Shown here: positions 16,604-24,549 of the stretch, piece by piece
Layout: the number at the start of each line of letters is the position of its first letter
How positions within the stretch are numbered: position 1 is the first letter of the stretch
Source: Actinomycetospora succinea
GTDB taxonomy: Bacteria; Actinomycetota; Actinomycetes; Mycobacteriales; Pseudonocardiaceae
Direction: 5' to 3'
Assembly (NCBI RefSeq): GCF_004363095.1
Contig: NZ_SNYO01000003.1
Location: forward strand, 682,001 to 746,000
Length of the DNA stretch: 64,000 bases
Notes under the pieces: model-generated
The model's database searches: none
Seen by the model: the letters and a program-made list of their open reading frames with translations, nothing else
Told to the model about the DNA's origin: nothing
Made by a program: the position numbers and the translations under genes

Positions 16604-17461
16604 ATGATCGTCGTGACCGGAGCGAGCGGCCAGCTGGGCCGCGCCGTCCTCGAGCGGCTGCTCGACCGCGTGCCCGCCGGGCAGATCGGGGCGAGCGTCC
16701 GCGATCCGGAGAAGGTCCGGGACCTCGCCGAGCGCGGCGCGCGGGTCCGTCGGGGCGACTACACCGACCCGGCGAGCCTCGCCGAGGCCTTCGAGGGCGC
16801 GTCCCAGGTGCTGGTCGTCTCGGCCAACGTCCTCGGCGAGGAGGCCCTGCGCCAGCACCGCACCGCCATCGACGCCGCCGTCGCGGCCGGCGCCGGGCGC
16901 GTGCTCTACACGAGCCACCACGGTGCCGAGCCGACCTCACCGATGGCGCCGATGGCCGACCACGCCGCCACCGAGGAGATGCTGCGCGGGTGCGGCGTCG
17001 CGTGGACGTCGCTGCGCAACGGGTTCTACTCGTCGACCGTCCCGATGCTGCTGAGCGGCGCCTGGCACACCGGGGAGCTGCGCGTGCCCGAGGACGGGCC
17101 CGTCGCGTGGACCACCCACGGCGACCTCGCCGACGTCACCGCGCTCGCCCTGACCGGCGACGCGTTCGACGGCATCACCCCACCGCTCACCGGCCCCGAG
17201 ACGCTGACGATGGAGGACGTCGCCGCGCTGGCGTCGGAGGCGGCCGGGCGGACGATCCGCCGCGTCGTGGTGAGCGACGAGGAGTACGTCGCCGACCTGG
17301 TGGGTCACGGGGTCCCCGAGGCGGCGGCGCGCATGCTGCCGACGATGTTCGCCGCGAGCCGCCGCGGTGACTTCGCCCCGGCCGACCCCACCCTGGCCCG
17401 CCTGCTCGGGCGGCCGGCGACGCCGCTGTCCGAGATCCTGGCGGTGCCGGCTCAGGCGTAG
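16604..17461 (+). CDS. NmrA/QorB-like NAD(P)-binding oxidoreductase
   Basis: A 285-residue atypical SDR. It begins MIVVTGASGQLGRAVLE, the GxxGxxG motif of the NmrA/QorB group, which bind NADP(H) and in the QorB case reduce quinones. Other marks are YTSHHGAEPTSPM and SLRNGFYSS, typical of this group, which lack the classical Tyr-x-x-x-Lys pair. The best guess is a quinone or carbonyl reductase induced through the divergent TetR regulator. The ribosome site GGAG precedes the ATG at 16604. Its last 10 bp overlap the convergent LigD phosphoesterase gene. Confidence 0.85.
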   Translation: MIVVTGASGQLGRAVLERLLDRVPAGQIGASVRDPEKVRDLAERGARVRRGDYTDPASLAEAFEGASQVLVVSANVLGEEALRQHRTAIDAAVAAGAGRVLYTSHHGAEPTSPMAPMADHAATEEMLRGCGVAWTSLRNGFYSSTVPMLLSGAWHTGELRVPEDGPVAWTTHGDLADVTALALTGDAFDGITPPLTGPETLTMEDVAALASEAAGRTIRRVVVSDEEYVADLVGHGVPEAAARMLPTMFAASRRGDFAPADPTLARLLGRPATPLSEILAVPAQA

Positions 17462-17895
17462 TCGTCGTTCGTGCGCCCGGTGAGCACGGACCGGTCGTCG
17501 TCGGGCAGGGCGGCGCCGGCGTCCTCGTCCCTGGTCTTGATCAGGAGCCAGTCGTCGCCGCCGGTGCGGATGAAGGCGTAGCCGCCGGAGAGCTTCTCGC
17601 CGTGCAGGACGACGGTGAGGTGGCCGTTCGCGAGGGCGTCGGCGGCCGTGCCTTCGGTGCGCAGGTCGTAGGTCCCGGTGTCCCAGACGATCACGGTGCC
17701 GGACCCGAGGCGGCCCTCGACGTCGATGTGGTCGAGGGCGTGGTCGTCGACGCGGCGGGCGAGGCGGCGCTGCGCGGGGTCGGTCGACGGGCCCTTGGGG
17801 ACTGCCCACGACACGAGCACACCGTCGATCTCCAGGCGGACGTCGAAGTGCAGGCTCGTCGCGTCGTGACGCTGGACGACGAAGCGGTTCGTCAC
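17452..17895 (-). CDS. stand-alone LigD-type 3'-phosphoesterase domain protein
   Basis: A 147-residue protein equal to the N-terminal phosphoesterase domain of the NHEJ protein LigD. It shows FVVQRHDATSLHFDVRLE, carrying the metal-binding His/His/Asp set of the family. VSWAVPKGPS, GTVIVWDTGTY and VLHGEKLSGGYAFIR follow. These enzymes trim 3' ribonucleotides and phosphates at DNA ends. Neither polymerase nor ligase domain is fused; a separate LigD polymerase-domain protein lies at 22170-23066. The start is the GTG at 17895. The 3' end overlaps the oxidoreductase gene by 10 bp. Confidence 0.92.
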   Translation of the reverse strand: MTNRFVVQRHDATSLHFDVRLEIDGVLVSWAVPKGPSTDPAQRRLARRVDDHALDHIDVEGRLGSGTVIVWDTGTYDLRTEGTAADALANGHLTVVLHGEKLSGGYAFIRTGGDDWLLIKTRDEDAGAALPDDDRSVLTGRTNDDYA

Positions 17896-18005
17896 CTCGG
17901 CGCACCTCCTCCGTGCGGGAACTACGAACTGACTCTGCCCCGCGACGGGTCCAGCCTGACGCTCCGGGCGCGGACGGCGCGCCCCCGGAGCGAGGGAGCG
18001 ACGCG

Positions 18006-18425
18006 ATGTCGACCCAGCAGAACAAGGAGCTCGTGGCGCGGCAGTTCGACGAGATGTGGAACGGCGACAAGTGGGACTCGCTCGAGGAGATGTTCGCCCC
18101 GAGCTACGTCAACCACGACCCCTACAACGGTGACCAGGGCTCGGGCCCCGAGAGCTTCAAGGCGCGCGTGCAGGCCTACCGCGGGGTGCTCGCGGACTTC
18201 GACCTCCGCATCGCGATGCAGCTCGCCGAGGGCGACCTGGTCGAGACCTTCTGGACGTTGCGGGGCACGCACGCCGGCGAGATCGAGAACACGGCGCCGA
18301 CCGGGCGGCCGGTCTACTTCGAGGGGCAGCTGCTCAGCAGGATCGAGGACGGCCGGTTCGTCGAGGAGTGGGTCAACTGGGACACCCTCGGCTTCCTGCG
18401 CGGGATCGGCGCGCTGCCGTCCTGA
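18006..18425 (+). CDS. SnoaL-like ester cyclase family protein
   Basis: A 139-residue NTF2-fold protein of the SnoaL/ester cyclase type. It has NKELVARQFDEMWN, APSYVNHDPY and a final RIEDGRFVEEWVNWDTLGF helix-strand pattern seen throughout the family. The founding members catalyse ring closure in polyketide tailoring, but most single-copy actinobacterial homologues have no known substrate. The ATG at 18006 follows a GAGGGAGC ribosome site. A second family member lies at 19393-19815 on the far side of a convergent lipoprotein gene; the two share the NWDTLGF / TWDNMTI C-terminal pattern. Confidence 0.85.
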   Translation: MSTQQNKELVARQFDEMWNGDKWDSLEEMFAPSYVNHDPYNGDQGSGPESFKARVQAYRGVLADFDLRIAMQLAEGDLVETFWTLRGTHAGEIENTAPTGRPVYFEGQLLSRIEDGRFVEEWVNWDTLGFLRGIGALPS

Positions 18426-18429
18426 CGGG

Positions 18430-19242
18430 TCACGGCCCGGGTCGGAGGTCGGCGACCAGCGGGCGGTGGTCGGACGACGTGACGTCCGGCGACTGCGGCG
18501 GGCCGGTCGGGGCGAGGCCGCGCAGGAAGATGTAGTCGATCTTCCCGTGCGCCGTCGTCTCGTACTGCCCGGTCGGGTCGACCTCGGTGAAGCCCTGGCG
18601 CAGCGGGGCGAGGTCGGGATCGGTCGGGTCGACGTTGAGGTCGCCGAGCACGATCGCCGGCCCGGACCCGGCCACGCCTTCCGCGAGGCGGCGTAACTGG
18701 TCCGCCTGCACCCCGTCGAGGCCGATGTGCGCGTTGGCGACGGCGATCGGGCCGGTCGGGGTGGTGACGTCGACCGCGAGGTAGCCGCGCTGCTCGTCAC
18801 GGCGGTCGGGCGGGAAGGTGACGACGCGCGGCGGGCTCATCGGCAGCCGTGAGAGCACCGCGACGCCGTAGAGCACGTCGTTCGGGCCGGTGTCGCACGC
18901 CGGGCCGAGCGCGGCGTTGACCGGCGCGCTCGCCTCGGCCGGCGTCGGCGGGCGGATCGGGCCCCGCGCCACCTGGTAGTCGAGCCCGTGGTCGCGGCGC
19001 AGGAGCTCGGCGAGCTCCTCGGCGTCGCGGGTGCAGACCTCCTGGAGCGCGAGGACGTCCGGGTGCAGGTCGGCGACCACGGGCGCCCACTCCGTCGGGT
19101 CGTGCTCGCCGGTCTGGACGTTCCAGGTCACGACGCGCAGGCCGGGCGGCGGTGGCGGGGGCTCGCTGCACGCCGCGGCGAGCGCGAGCAGGGCGACGAC
19201 CAGCCCGAGCAGTCGACGGCGCACGCCCCCATCGTCGTGCAC
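18430..19242 (-). CDS. secreted endonuclease/exonuclease/phosphatase lipoprotein
   Basis: A membrane-anchored member of the EEP (DNase I-like) superfamily. It opens with a signal segment RRRLLGLVVALLALAAAC; the LAAAC lipobox marks a lipoprotein. The EEP fold follows with VVTWNVQTG, ALQEVCT (metal-binding Glu), LGDLNVDP and SSDHRPLVADL (catalytic His and Asp). The substrate could be phospholipid, sugar phosphate or nucleic acid outside the cell. I chose the GTG at 19242; the GTG at 19224, immediately before the arginine run, is nearly as good. The stop lies 5 bp from the convergent SnoaL-like gene. Confidence 0.85.
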   Translation of the reverse strand: MHDDGGVRRRLLGLVVALLALAAACSEPPPPPPGLRVVTWNVQTGEHDPTEWAPVVADLHPDVLALQEVCTRDAEELAELLRRDHGLDYQVARGPIRPPTPAEASAPVNAALGPACDTGPNDVLYGVAVLSRLPMSPPRVVTFPPDRRDEQRGYLAVDVTTPTGPIAVANAHIGLDGVQADQLRRLAEGVAGSGPAIVLGDLNVDPTDPDLAPLRQGFTEVDPTGQYETTAHGKIDYIFLRGLAPTGPPQSPDVTSSDHRPLVADLRPGP

Positions 19243-19392
19243 CGAACCGCCCCGACGGCTCGGGCCCGCCGGGTGTTGGTCCAGAGTTCGCGGGCGCAAG
19301 CCGCACGGCCTGATGGCCGATCGACCGTTCGCGGGAGCGGCCTCACCCTGTGGTGGGCAGACCTGCGTGTGTGTCCGAGGGGGGCGACAGCC

Positions 19393-19815
19393 ATGGCCGA
19401 TGCGGCGGCGATCCGCGATCTGATCCAGCGTCTCGAGGACGCGATGAACTCGCGGGAACTGGACCTGCTCGACGACATCGTCGCCGAGGACTTCGTCCGG
19501 CACTGCGAGGCGACGCCCGACTTCGACGTCCGCAGCCGCGAGGACTTCAAGGAGTTCCTGCGGTCGAACACGGCGTCGTTCCCGGACAACGTCCAGACGT
19601 TCGTGCAGGTGGTGGTCGAGGGCGACCGGGCCGGCATCTGGACGACCTACGAGGGCACCCAGCAGGGGCCGCTCGGACCGATCCCGGCGACGGGCCGGAA
19701 GGTGTCGTTCGACTTCGGCGGCATCTTCCGCGTCGAGGACGGCAAGCTCGCCGAGCTCTGGGTCACGTGGGACAACATGACGATCCTCGGGCAGCTGGGC
19801 GCGCTGTCCGGCTGA
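19393..19815 (+). CDS. SnoaL-like ester cyclase family protein
   Basis: A 140-residue NTF2-fold protein. RDLIQRLEDAMNSRELDLL is the opening helix, followed by AEDFVRHCEATPD and a C-terminal FRVEDGKLAELWVTWDN. It is related to the protein at 18006-18425 but clearly diverged. The ATG at 19393 follows the GAGGGG ribosome site. The stop is immediately adjacent to the stop of the convergent reductase gene (19815/19816), with no room for a separate terminator. Substrate and role are unknown. Confidence 0.82.
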   Translation: MADAAAIRDLIQRLEDAMNSRELDLLDDIVAEDFVRHCEATPDFDVRSREDFKEFLRSNTASFPDNVQTFVQVVVEGDRAGIWTTYEGTQQGPLGPIPATGRKVSFDFGGIFRVEDGKLAELWVTWDNMTILGQLGALSG

Positions 19816-21078
19816 TCACCCGAAGCGCTCGGTGGTGATGGCGCCGGCCGGCACGCCGAGGCTGCCGAGCCCGTGGATCGCGGCGCCGACCAGCGGCGGG
19901 GGCCCGCAGACGAAGTACTGGTGACTCGGCGGCGGGCTGCCGGCCGGCATGACGGCGCGGAGCATCCCGGCGTCGAGGCGGCGGCCGCCGGTGCGCAGGA
20001 CGGAGAGGTCGAGGCGCCGGGACAGCGCGAGGATCTCGGCGGCGAAGAGCGCCTCGCCCTCGCGTTCGGCGAGCAGCAGCGTGTGCGACCGGGGGTCGGC
20101 AGCGGCCGCGTGGGCCCGCAGGATGCTCATGATCGGCGTGACGCCGACCCCGCCGGCGATGAGCACCAGACCACCCGAGGCCTCGGCGGGCACAAAGGCG
20201 CCGTGCGGGCCGTCGAGCCAGACCGTGCGCCCCGGCTCGAGGTCGAGCAGGCCGCCGCTGAACGGGCCCTGGTCGCGGACGGTCAGCTCGAGCACGCCCG
20301 AGCGGGTCGAGGCGGCGATCGTGAACGGGTGCTCCTCGGCGACCGGCACGCGCGTCACCCGCACCCACACGAACTGGCCGGGCTCGGGCGGCGGGTCGAG
20401 CGCCGGACCCGCGGGCGCGAGGACGACCGTCGAGGTGTTGCCGGACTCCGGGCGCACGGCCGAGAGCAGGTACGCGCCGCGTCCGAGCGCGGGCCGGACG
20501 ATCCAGCGCCGCAGCAGGATCACCAGCATCACGACGCCGAGGCCGGCCGCCGGGACGCCGATCAGCGGGTTCTTCGCGAGGCTGCCGAACAGCCACACGT
20601 GCGCGCCGGTCAGCAGGAGCACGAGGACGCCGAGCACCGCGTGCACGCGGGCGATCTGCCCGTACCGGCGCACCGACTTCAGCGGGAGCACCACGGCCCC
20701 GAGCAGCATGAGCACGGTGGCCGCGATGCCGGTCTTGAGCGGCCAGCCGACGGCGAGCGGGTCGAGCAGCGCGAGGCCGCGCGGCGAGTGCGCGACCGCG
20801 GCGATGACGTGCGCGAACGTGAAGCCGGCCGCCGCGACCCCGAGCCGGCGGTGGACGCGGTTGCTGATCTCGACGCCGAGCAGCCGCGTCAGCCCCCGCA
20901 CGCGCGACACCAGCGCGACGATCAGCGCCATCAGCACGGCGCCGACCAGCCCGAACGCGCTGGCCCACGTGACGGTCTCGCCGAGGCGCGGCGACGCGAC
21001 GGAGAGCAGGAGGGCCACGAGGGGCATGAGCAGGAGCATCGCCAGCCCCATGGCCCAGGCCCGTCCGCGCTCGGTCAT
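19816..21078 (-). CDS. membrane ferric reductase-like protein with FAD/NAD ferredoxin reductase domain
   Basis: A 420-residue membrane flavoprotein. The first 200 residues hold about six hydrophobic segments of a ferric-reductase-like transmembrane domain. These contain RRLGVAAAGFTFAHVIAA and RVHAVLGVLVLLLTGAHVW, whose histidines are candidate haem ligands. The cytosolic half is a ferredoxin reductase fold: PGQFVWVRV, HPFTIAAS (FAD binding), LIAGGVGVTPIMSIL (NAD(P) binding) and YFVCGPPPLV. It would carry electrons from NAD(P)H across the membrane to an unknown acceptor. No iron transport gene is adjacent. The ATG at 21078 precedes a short basic stretch and the first membrane helix. Confidence 0.88.
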   Translation of the reverse strand: MTERGRAWAMGLAMLLLMPLVALLLSVASPRLGETVTWASAFGLVGAVLMALIVALVSRVRGLTRLLGVEISNRVHRRLGVAAAGFTFAHVIAAVAHSPRGLALLDPLAVGWPLKTGIAATVLMLLGAVVLPLKSVRRYGQIARVHAVLGVLVLLLTGAHVWLFGSLAKNPLIGVPAAGLGVVMLVILLRRWIVRPALGRGAYLLSAVRPESGNTSTVVLAPAGPALDPPPEPGQFVWVRVTRVPVAEEHPFTIAASTRSGVLELTVRDQGPFSGGLLDLEPGRTVWLDGPHGAFVPAEASGGLVLIAGGVGVTPIMSILRAHAAAADPRSHTLLLAEREGEALFAAEILALSRRLDLSVLRTGGRRLDAGMLRAVMPAGSPPPSHQYFVCGPPPLVGAAIHGLGSLGVPAGAITTERFG

Positions 21079-21164
21079 GGGCGCGGACGCTAGGGATCTC
21101 GCTGATCAGGCTGGGGCCGTTCGGCGAGGCCGTGACCTTTTCGTGACCTGGGGAGGATGCCCTC

Positions 21165-21533
21165 ATGGAGGCGATTGCTCGCGGGGTCGTGGTCCGCGAT
21201 GGCCGGGTGCTGCTGATGCAGGAGGTCGCGGTGGGCTACTGGTTCTTCCCCGGTGGGCACGTCGAGGCGGGCGAGACGCCGGAGGTCGCGCTGGTCCGGG
21301 AGCTGCGCGAGGAGCTGGACGCCGGCGCGACGGTCGGGGAGCGGCTGGGGGAGCTGGAGAACGTCTGGGACGGGCACCACGAGATCAACCACGTCTTCAC
21401 GGTGGTGATCGACGTCGAGGACCCGGTCAGCCAGGAACCGCACCTCGCGGCGGGGTGGCACCGCGTCGCGGACCTGGGCGTGACCGACGTCCGGCCGCGG
21501 GCGCTCGCCGACCTGGTGCAGTCGTTGCGGTGA
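21165..21533 (+). CDS. NUDIX hydrolase
   Basis: A 122-residue NUDIX protein, hydrolysing a nucleoside diphosphate linked to some moiety X. The complete NUDIX box starts at GGHVEAGETPEVALVREL and ends REELDA, with the REUxEE glutamates in place. VGYWFFPGG precedes it. It is small and single-domain, like many housecleaning NUDIX enzymes, so the substrate cannot be read from sequence. The ATG at 21165 is preceded by GGGGAGG. A multi-hairpin repeat begins 4 bp after the stop, between this gene and the convergent kptA. Confidence 0.93.
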   Translation: MEAIARGVVVRDGRVLLMQEVAVGYWFFPGGHVEAGETPEVALVRELREELDAGATVGERLGELENVWDGHHEINHVFTVVIDVEDPVSQEPHLAAGWHRVADLGVTDVRPRALADLVQSLR

Positions 21534-21536
21534 GCG

Positions 21537-21607
21537 CGGCGTGTCGCCGGATCGAGGTGGTGGCGATCCTGACGTTGGGTGTCAGCGTGGCCGCCACGCT
21601 GGAACAC
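21537..21607. repeat. multi-hairpin intergenic repeat, copy 1
   Basis: Three adjacent stem-loops: CGGCG-TGT-CGCCG (21537-21549), CTGAC...GTCAG (21569-21585) and AGCGTGG-CCG-CCACGCT (21584-21600). The 58 bp from 21550 match copy 2 at 54 of 58 positions. The first 13 bp and GTGGCGATCCTG also match copy 3. It lies exactly between the convergent nudix and kptA stops and may end transcription in both directions. Confidence 0.75.
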
Positions 21608-21608
21608 G

Positions 21609-22124
21609 TCAGGCGCGCCGGAGGTAGCGGGGCGCGAGGTCGTCGGTGAGCCAGGTGTCGTCGTTGCCGCGGCGGAACACGGCGCCGTCGGCGGCCGCCG
21701 CCCGCGCGTCGACGATCAGGACCACCGGGCGTCCGTGGCGCGCCCCGACCTCGCGCGCGGTGGCCTCGGACGGGGAGAGGTGCACGTACTGCCGCCCGTC
21801 CGGGTGCAGGCCATCGCGCAGGATCGCGTCGACCGCGCCCGCGCCCGTCCCGTGGAAGAGCACCGCCGGCGGGTCGGCGGGCGCCATCTCGACGTGCCCG
21901 GGCAGCGAGTGCCCGTAGCGCGCACGGATGCGCCCGCCGGCGAGCTCGTAGCGCTGCTTCGACCCGTTCGCCACGACGTCCTCGACGTCGGCGACCGACA
22001 CCCCGAGCGCCGCGCACAGCGCATCCAGCGAGGTCCACCCCGCCTCGTCGAGCACCAGCCCGACGCGCGCCGGGTCGTGACGCAGCGCGCGGGACATCCG
22101 CTTCGAGAGGCGCACCCGATCCAC
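21609..22124 (-). CDS. kptA: RNA 2'-phosphotransferase (KptA/Tpt1)
   Basis: A 171-residue KptA protein. The N-terminal winged-helix half carries RLSKRMSRALRHDP, the family signature with a catalytic Arg-His. The C-terminal ADP-ribosyltransferase-like half carries VLFHGTG, YVHLSPSEATAREVG and GNDDTWLTDDL. The enzyme moves a 2'-phosphate from RNA to NAD, giving ADP-ribose 1'',2''-cyclic phosphate. In eukaryotes this completes tRNA splicing; bacteria lack that pathway, so its natural substrate here is unknown. The GTG at 22124 is in the right place for the conserved first helix. It is divergent from the LigD-polymerase gene, with only 45 bp between the starts. Confidence 0.93.
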   Translation of the reverse strand: MDRVRLSKRMSRALRHDPARVGLVLDEAGWTSLDALCAALGVSVADVEDVVANGSKQRYELAGGRIRARYGHSLPGHVEMAPADPPAVLFHGTGAGAVDAILRDGLHPDGRQYVHLSPSEATAREVGARHGRPVVLIVDARAAAADGAVFRRGNDDTWLTDDLAPRYLRRA

Positions 22125-22169
22125 GGGTCCAGGGTTTGTCGCGCGGCCGTGGGAGGCAAACGCCCAGGT

Positions 22170-23066
22170 ATGAGCAGCGGCGAGACGGTCGAGGGCGTCG
22201 ACGCCACGCACCCCGACAAGGTGCTCCTGCCCGCGCGCGAGGGCGGCGACGACGTCACGAAGGCCGATCTCGCGCACTACTGGGAGGCGATCGCACCGAC
22301 GGTCCTGCCGCACCTGGAGGGCCGCCCGCTGACCCTCCAGCGCTTCCCCGACGGCCTCGACGCCGGCGGGTTTGTGCAGCAGGACGCCGGGCAGCGGGCG
22401 CCGAAGGGCCTGCACACCGTCGACACGCCGCGCCGCGAGCACAAGAAGGGCGGCGACGACGTCGTCCACCACCCGCAGGTCGCGGAGGCCGCCGACCTCG
22501 TCCGGCTCGTGCAGTTCGGGACCGTGGCGCTGCACGGGTGGAACGCCGTCGCCGGGTCGCTCGAGCACCCCGACCGCCTGATCGTCGACATCGACCCCGG
22601 CGACGACATCGACCTCGCCGGCATCCGCGACGTCGCCCGCGCGGTGCGGGCGGCGGTCGAGGGACGGGGTCTCGTCGCGTTCCTGCAGTCCACGGGCAGT
22701 CGCGGCTACCACGTCGTCGCGCCCCTGGACGGCAGCGCGGGCCACGACGCCGTGAAGGACGCCGCCACCGAGATCGCCGACGCCGTCGCCGCCGACCACC
22801 CGGACGAGCTGACGACCGAGGTCCGCAAGGACGCCCGCCACGGCCGGACGTTCCTCGACGTCGGGCGCAACGCCTACGGCCAGACCGCGGTGATGCCGTA
22901 CTCACCGCGCGCCCGTCCCGGCGGCCCGACCGCGACGCCGCTCGCCTGGGACGAGCTCTCCCGCGTCACGCCCGACCAGCACGACGTCCGGTCGATCCCG
23001 CGCCGGCTGGCTCGCAAGGCCGATCCGTGGGCGAGCCTGCGGGACCACGCGCGGGCGCTGCGCTGA
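22170..23066 (+). CDS. stand-alone LigD polymerase-domain protein
   Basis: A 298-residue archaeo-eukaryotic primase-like polymerase equal to the polymerase domain of LigD. It has ATHPDKVLLPA, the typical opening, and LIVDIDPGDD with the catalytic Asp-x-Asp. STGSRGYHVVAPL and RNAYGQTAVMPYSPRARPG follow. Such proteins fill gaps at broken ends with ribonucleotides or deoxynucleotides in bacterial NHEJ. It is separate from the phosphoesterase protein at 17452, and no Ku or ATP-dependent ligase gene is in the window. The ATG at 22170 gives the normal family N-terminus. Confidence 0.93.
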   Translation: MSSGETVEGVDATHPDKVLLPAREGGDDVTKADLAHYWEAIAPTVLPHLEGRPLTLQRFPDGLDAGGFVQQDAGQRAPKGLHTVDTPRREHKKGGDDVVHHPQVAEAADLVRLVQFGTVALHGWNAVAGSLEHPDRLIVDIDPGDDIDLAGIRDVARAVRAAVEGRGLVAFLQSTGSRGYHVVAPLDGSAGHDAVKDAATEIADAVAADHPDELTTEVRKDARHGRTFLDVGRNAYGQTAVMPYSPRARPGGPTATPLAWDELSRVTPDQHDVRSIPRRLARKADPWASLRDHARALR

Positions 23067-23122
23067 TCGAGCTGGTGGCGAAACTGACGTTGGGTGTCAG
23101 CGTGGCCCCCACGCTGGAACAC
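23065..23122. repeat. multi-hairpin intergenic repeat, copy 2
   Basis: 58 bp differing from copy 1 at four positions. The last stem is unchanged, but its loop is CCC instead of CCG: AGCGTGG-CCC-CCACGCT. It begins on the last bases of the LigD-polymerase stop codon and is followed about 20 bp later by copy 3. Confidence 0.75.
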
Positions 23123-23141
23123 CCCGGGCCTCGCTGAAGCA

Positions 23142-23205
23142 CGGCGTGTCGCCGCAGCGAGCATGTGGCGATCCTGGCGTCACACGCCAGCGATGCCGCA
23201 TCGCT
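23142..23205. repeat. multi-hairpin intergenic repeat, copy 3 (diverged)
   Basis: It shares the opening CGGCGTGTCGCCG and the string GTGGCGATCCTG with copy 1. Its stems carry paired changes: CTGGCGT-CAC-ACGCCAG, and AGCGATG-CCG-CATCGCT in place of AGCGTGG-CCG-CCACGCT. The compensatory changes show that base pairing, not sequence, is conserved. It lies about 80 bp upstream of the P450 start. Confidence 0.65.
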
Positions 23206-23285
23206 CGCACCGGGGCCGTATGGGCAATCCGGAGGATCCGGTCAGGGGACGGGCGCGGGCCGACCGCGGGGAGCACCATCGGGGC

Positions 23286-24479
23286 ATGGCCGAGCACTGG
23301 ACGGGCGAGGTGGCCGCGCAGCGGGAGGGCTTCTCGCTGCTGCGGGAGATCGAGGCCCTGCGGGAGTCGGGGGAGACGGCGCAGGTCACGACGCCGTTCG
23401 GGCACCAGGCGACGATGGTCAGCCGGTACGCCGACGCCCGCGAGCTGCACGGCGACCCACAGCGCTTCCGGCTCGACGCGGTACCGCCACCGCCAGCGAT
23501 GGTCGAGGCCGGGCGTGACAAGGCCGAGTGGCGTCGCCGCCAAGCAGGCAACCTGCTCGGCCAGGACCCGCCGGACCACACGCGGCTGCGCAAGATGCTC
23601 ACCGGCGAGTTCACGGTCAAGCGGATGAAGCGGCTGGTCCCGCGCGTCGAGGAGATCGTCACCGAGCACCTCGACGCCATGGAGAAAGCGGGCCCACCCG
23701 CCGAGCTCGTCGACGACTTCGCGCTGCCGGTGCCGTCGATGGTGATCTGCGAGCTGCTCGGCGTCCCGTACGACGACCGCGCCGAGTTCACCGAGCGCAG
23801 CGCGCGCTCGCTCGACAGCACGATCTCCGCGCCCGAGCGGATGCGCCTCGCCGACGCGTCGCGGGCCTACATGTCCGACCTCGTCACCCGGCACCGCGCC
23901 GACCCCGGCGAGGACCTGCTCGGCATGCTCATCCGGGAGCACTCCGACGACGTCACCGACGACGAGCTCATCGGCATCGGCAACCTGCTGCTCGTCGCGG
24001 GGCACGAGACGACGTCGAACATGCTGTCCCTGGGCACGCTCGCCCTGCTCGAGCACCCCGACCAGCTCGCCCGCGTCCGGGACGACCCGGCGGCCGTCGA
24101 CGGGGCGGTCGAGGAGCTGCTGCGGTGGCTGACGGTCGTGCACGGCGGCTTCCCGCGCGCGGCCACCGAGGACACGACGATCGGCGGGCACCCGGTCGCG
24201 GCCGGCGACCTCGTGATCGCGTCGCTGGCGGCCGCCAACGGGGACCCGGCGCTCATCGAGGACGGCACGACGCTGGACATCAGCCGCCCGCCGTCGCCGC
24301 ACCTGGCGTTCGGTCACGGCATCCACCACTGTCTCGGCGCGCCCCTCGCGCGGATCGAGATGCGCGTGGCGTTGCCGGCGCTGCTCCAGCGGTTCCCGGG
24401 CCTGCGGCTGGCGGGCGAACCCGAGTTCCGCCACCGCACCCTGATCTACGGGCTGCACCGGCTGCCGCTCGCCTGGTGA
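23286..24479 (+). CDS. cytochrome P450
   Basis: A 397-residue soluble bacterial P450 monooxygenase. The I-helix oxygen-activation motif is AGHETTSN. The K-helix ExxR is EELLR. The haem-binding loop is FGHGIHHCLGAPLAR with the axial cysteine. DPPDHTRLRKML is the C-helix. The length is normal for actinobacterial class I enzymes, which need a ferredoxin and reductase. Neither is adjacent, so redox partners must come from elsewhere. The ATG at 23286 fits the family start and lies about 80 bp beyond the repeat cluster. No biosynthetic genes flank it, so the substrate is unknown. Confidence 0.95.
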   Translation: MAEHWTGEVAAQREGFSLLREIEALRESGETAQVTTPFGHQATMVSRYADARELHGDPQRFRLDAVPPPPAMVEAGRDKAEWRRRQAGNLLGQDPPDHTRLRKMLTGEFTVKRMKRLVPRVEEIVTEHLDAMEKAGPPAELVDDFALPVPSMVICELLGVPYDDRAEFTERSARSLDSTISAPERMRLADASRAYMSDLVTRHRADPGEDLLGMLIREHSDDVTDDELIGIGNLLLVAGHETTSNMLSLGTLALLEHPDQLARVRDDPAAVDGAVEELLRWLTVVHGGFPRAATEDTTIGGHPVAAGDLVIASLAAANGDPALIEDGTTLDISRPPSPHLAFGHGIHHCLGAPLARIEMRVALPALLQRFPGLRLAGEPEFRHRTLIYGLHRLPLAW

Positions 24480-24490
24480 TGGCCTGCGGC

Positions 24491-24536
24491 CACGTGAGTG
24501 GTCCGGGTCGTCGGGACGACCCAGATCACTCACGTG
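24491..24536. repeat. 46-bp palindromic repeat, copy 1 (likely terminator)
   Basis: 22-bp arms from CACGTGAGTG to CACTCACGTG around a GG centre. The core GGGTCGTC/GACGACCC is shared with copy 3. There are two imperfect pairs: G opposite T at 24501/24526, and C opposite A at 24504/24523. It lies 11 bp after the P450 stop and 13 bp before the next start. Confidence 0.8.
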
Positions 24537-24549
24537 TGCGGAGCGCCTC

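Noticed and set aside
21537..23205. CRISPR-like array
   Set aside because: The repeats are three irregularly spaced, self-complementary units with genes between them; there are no regular spacers and no cas genes.
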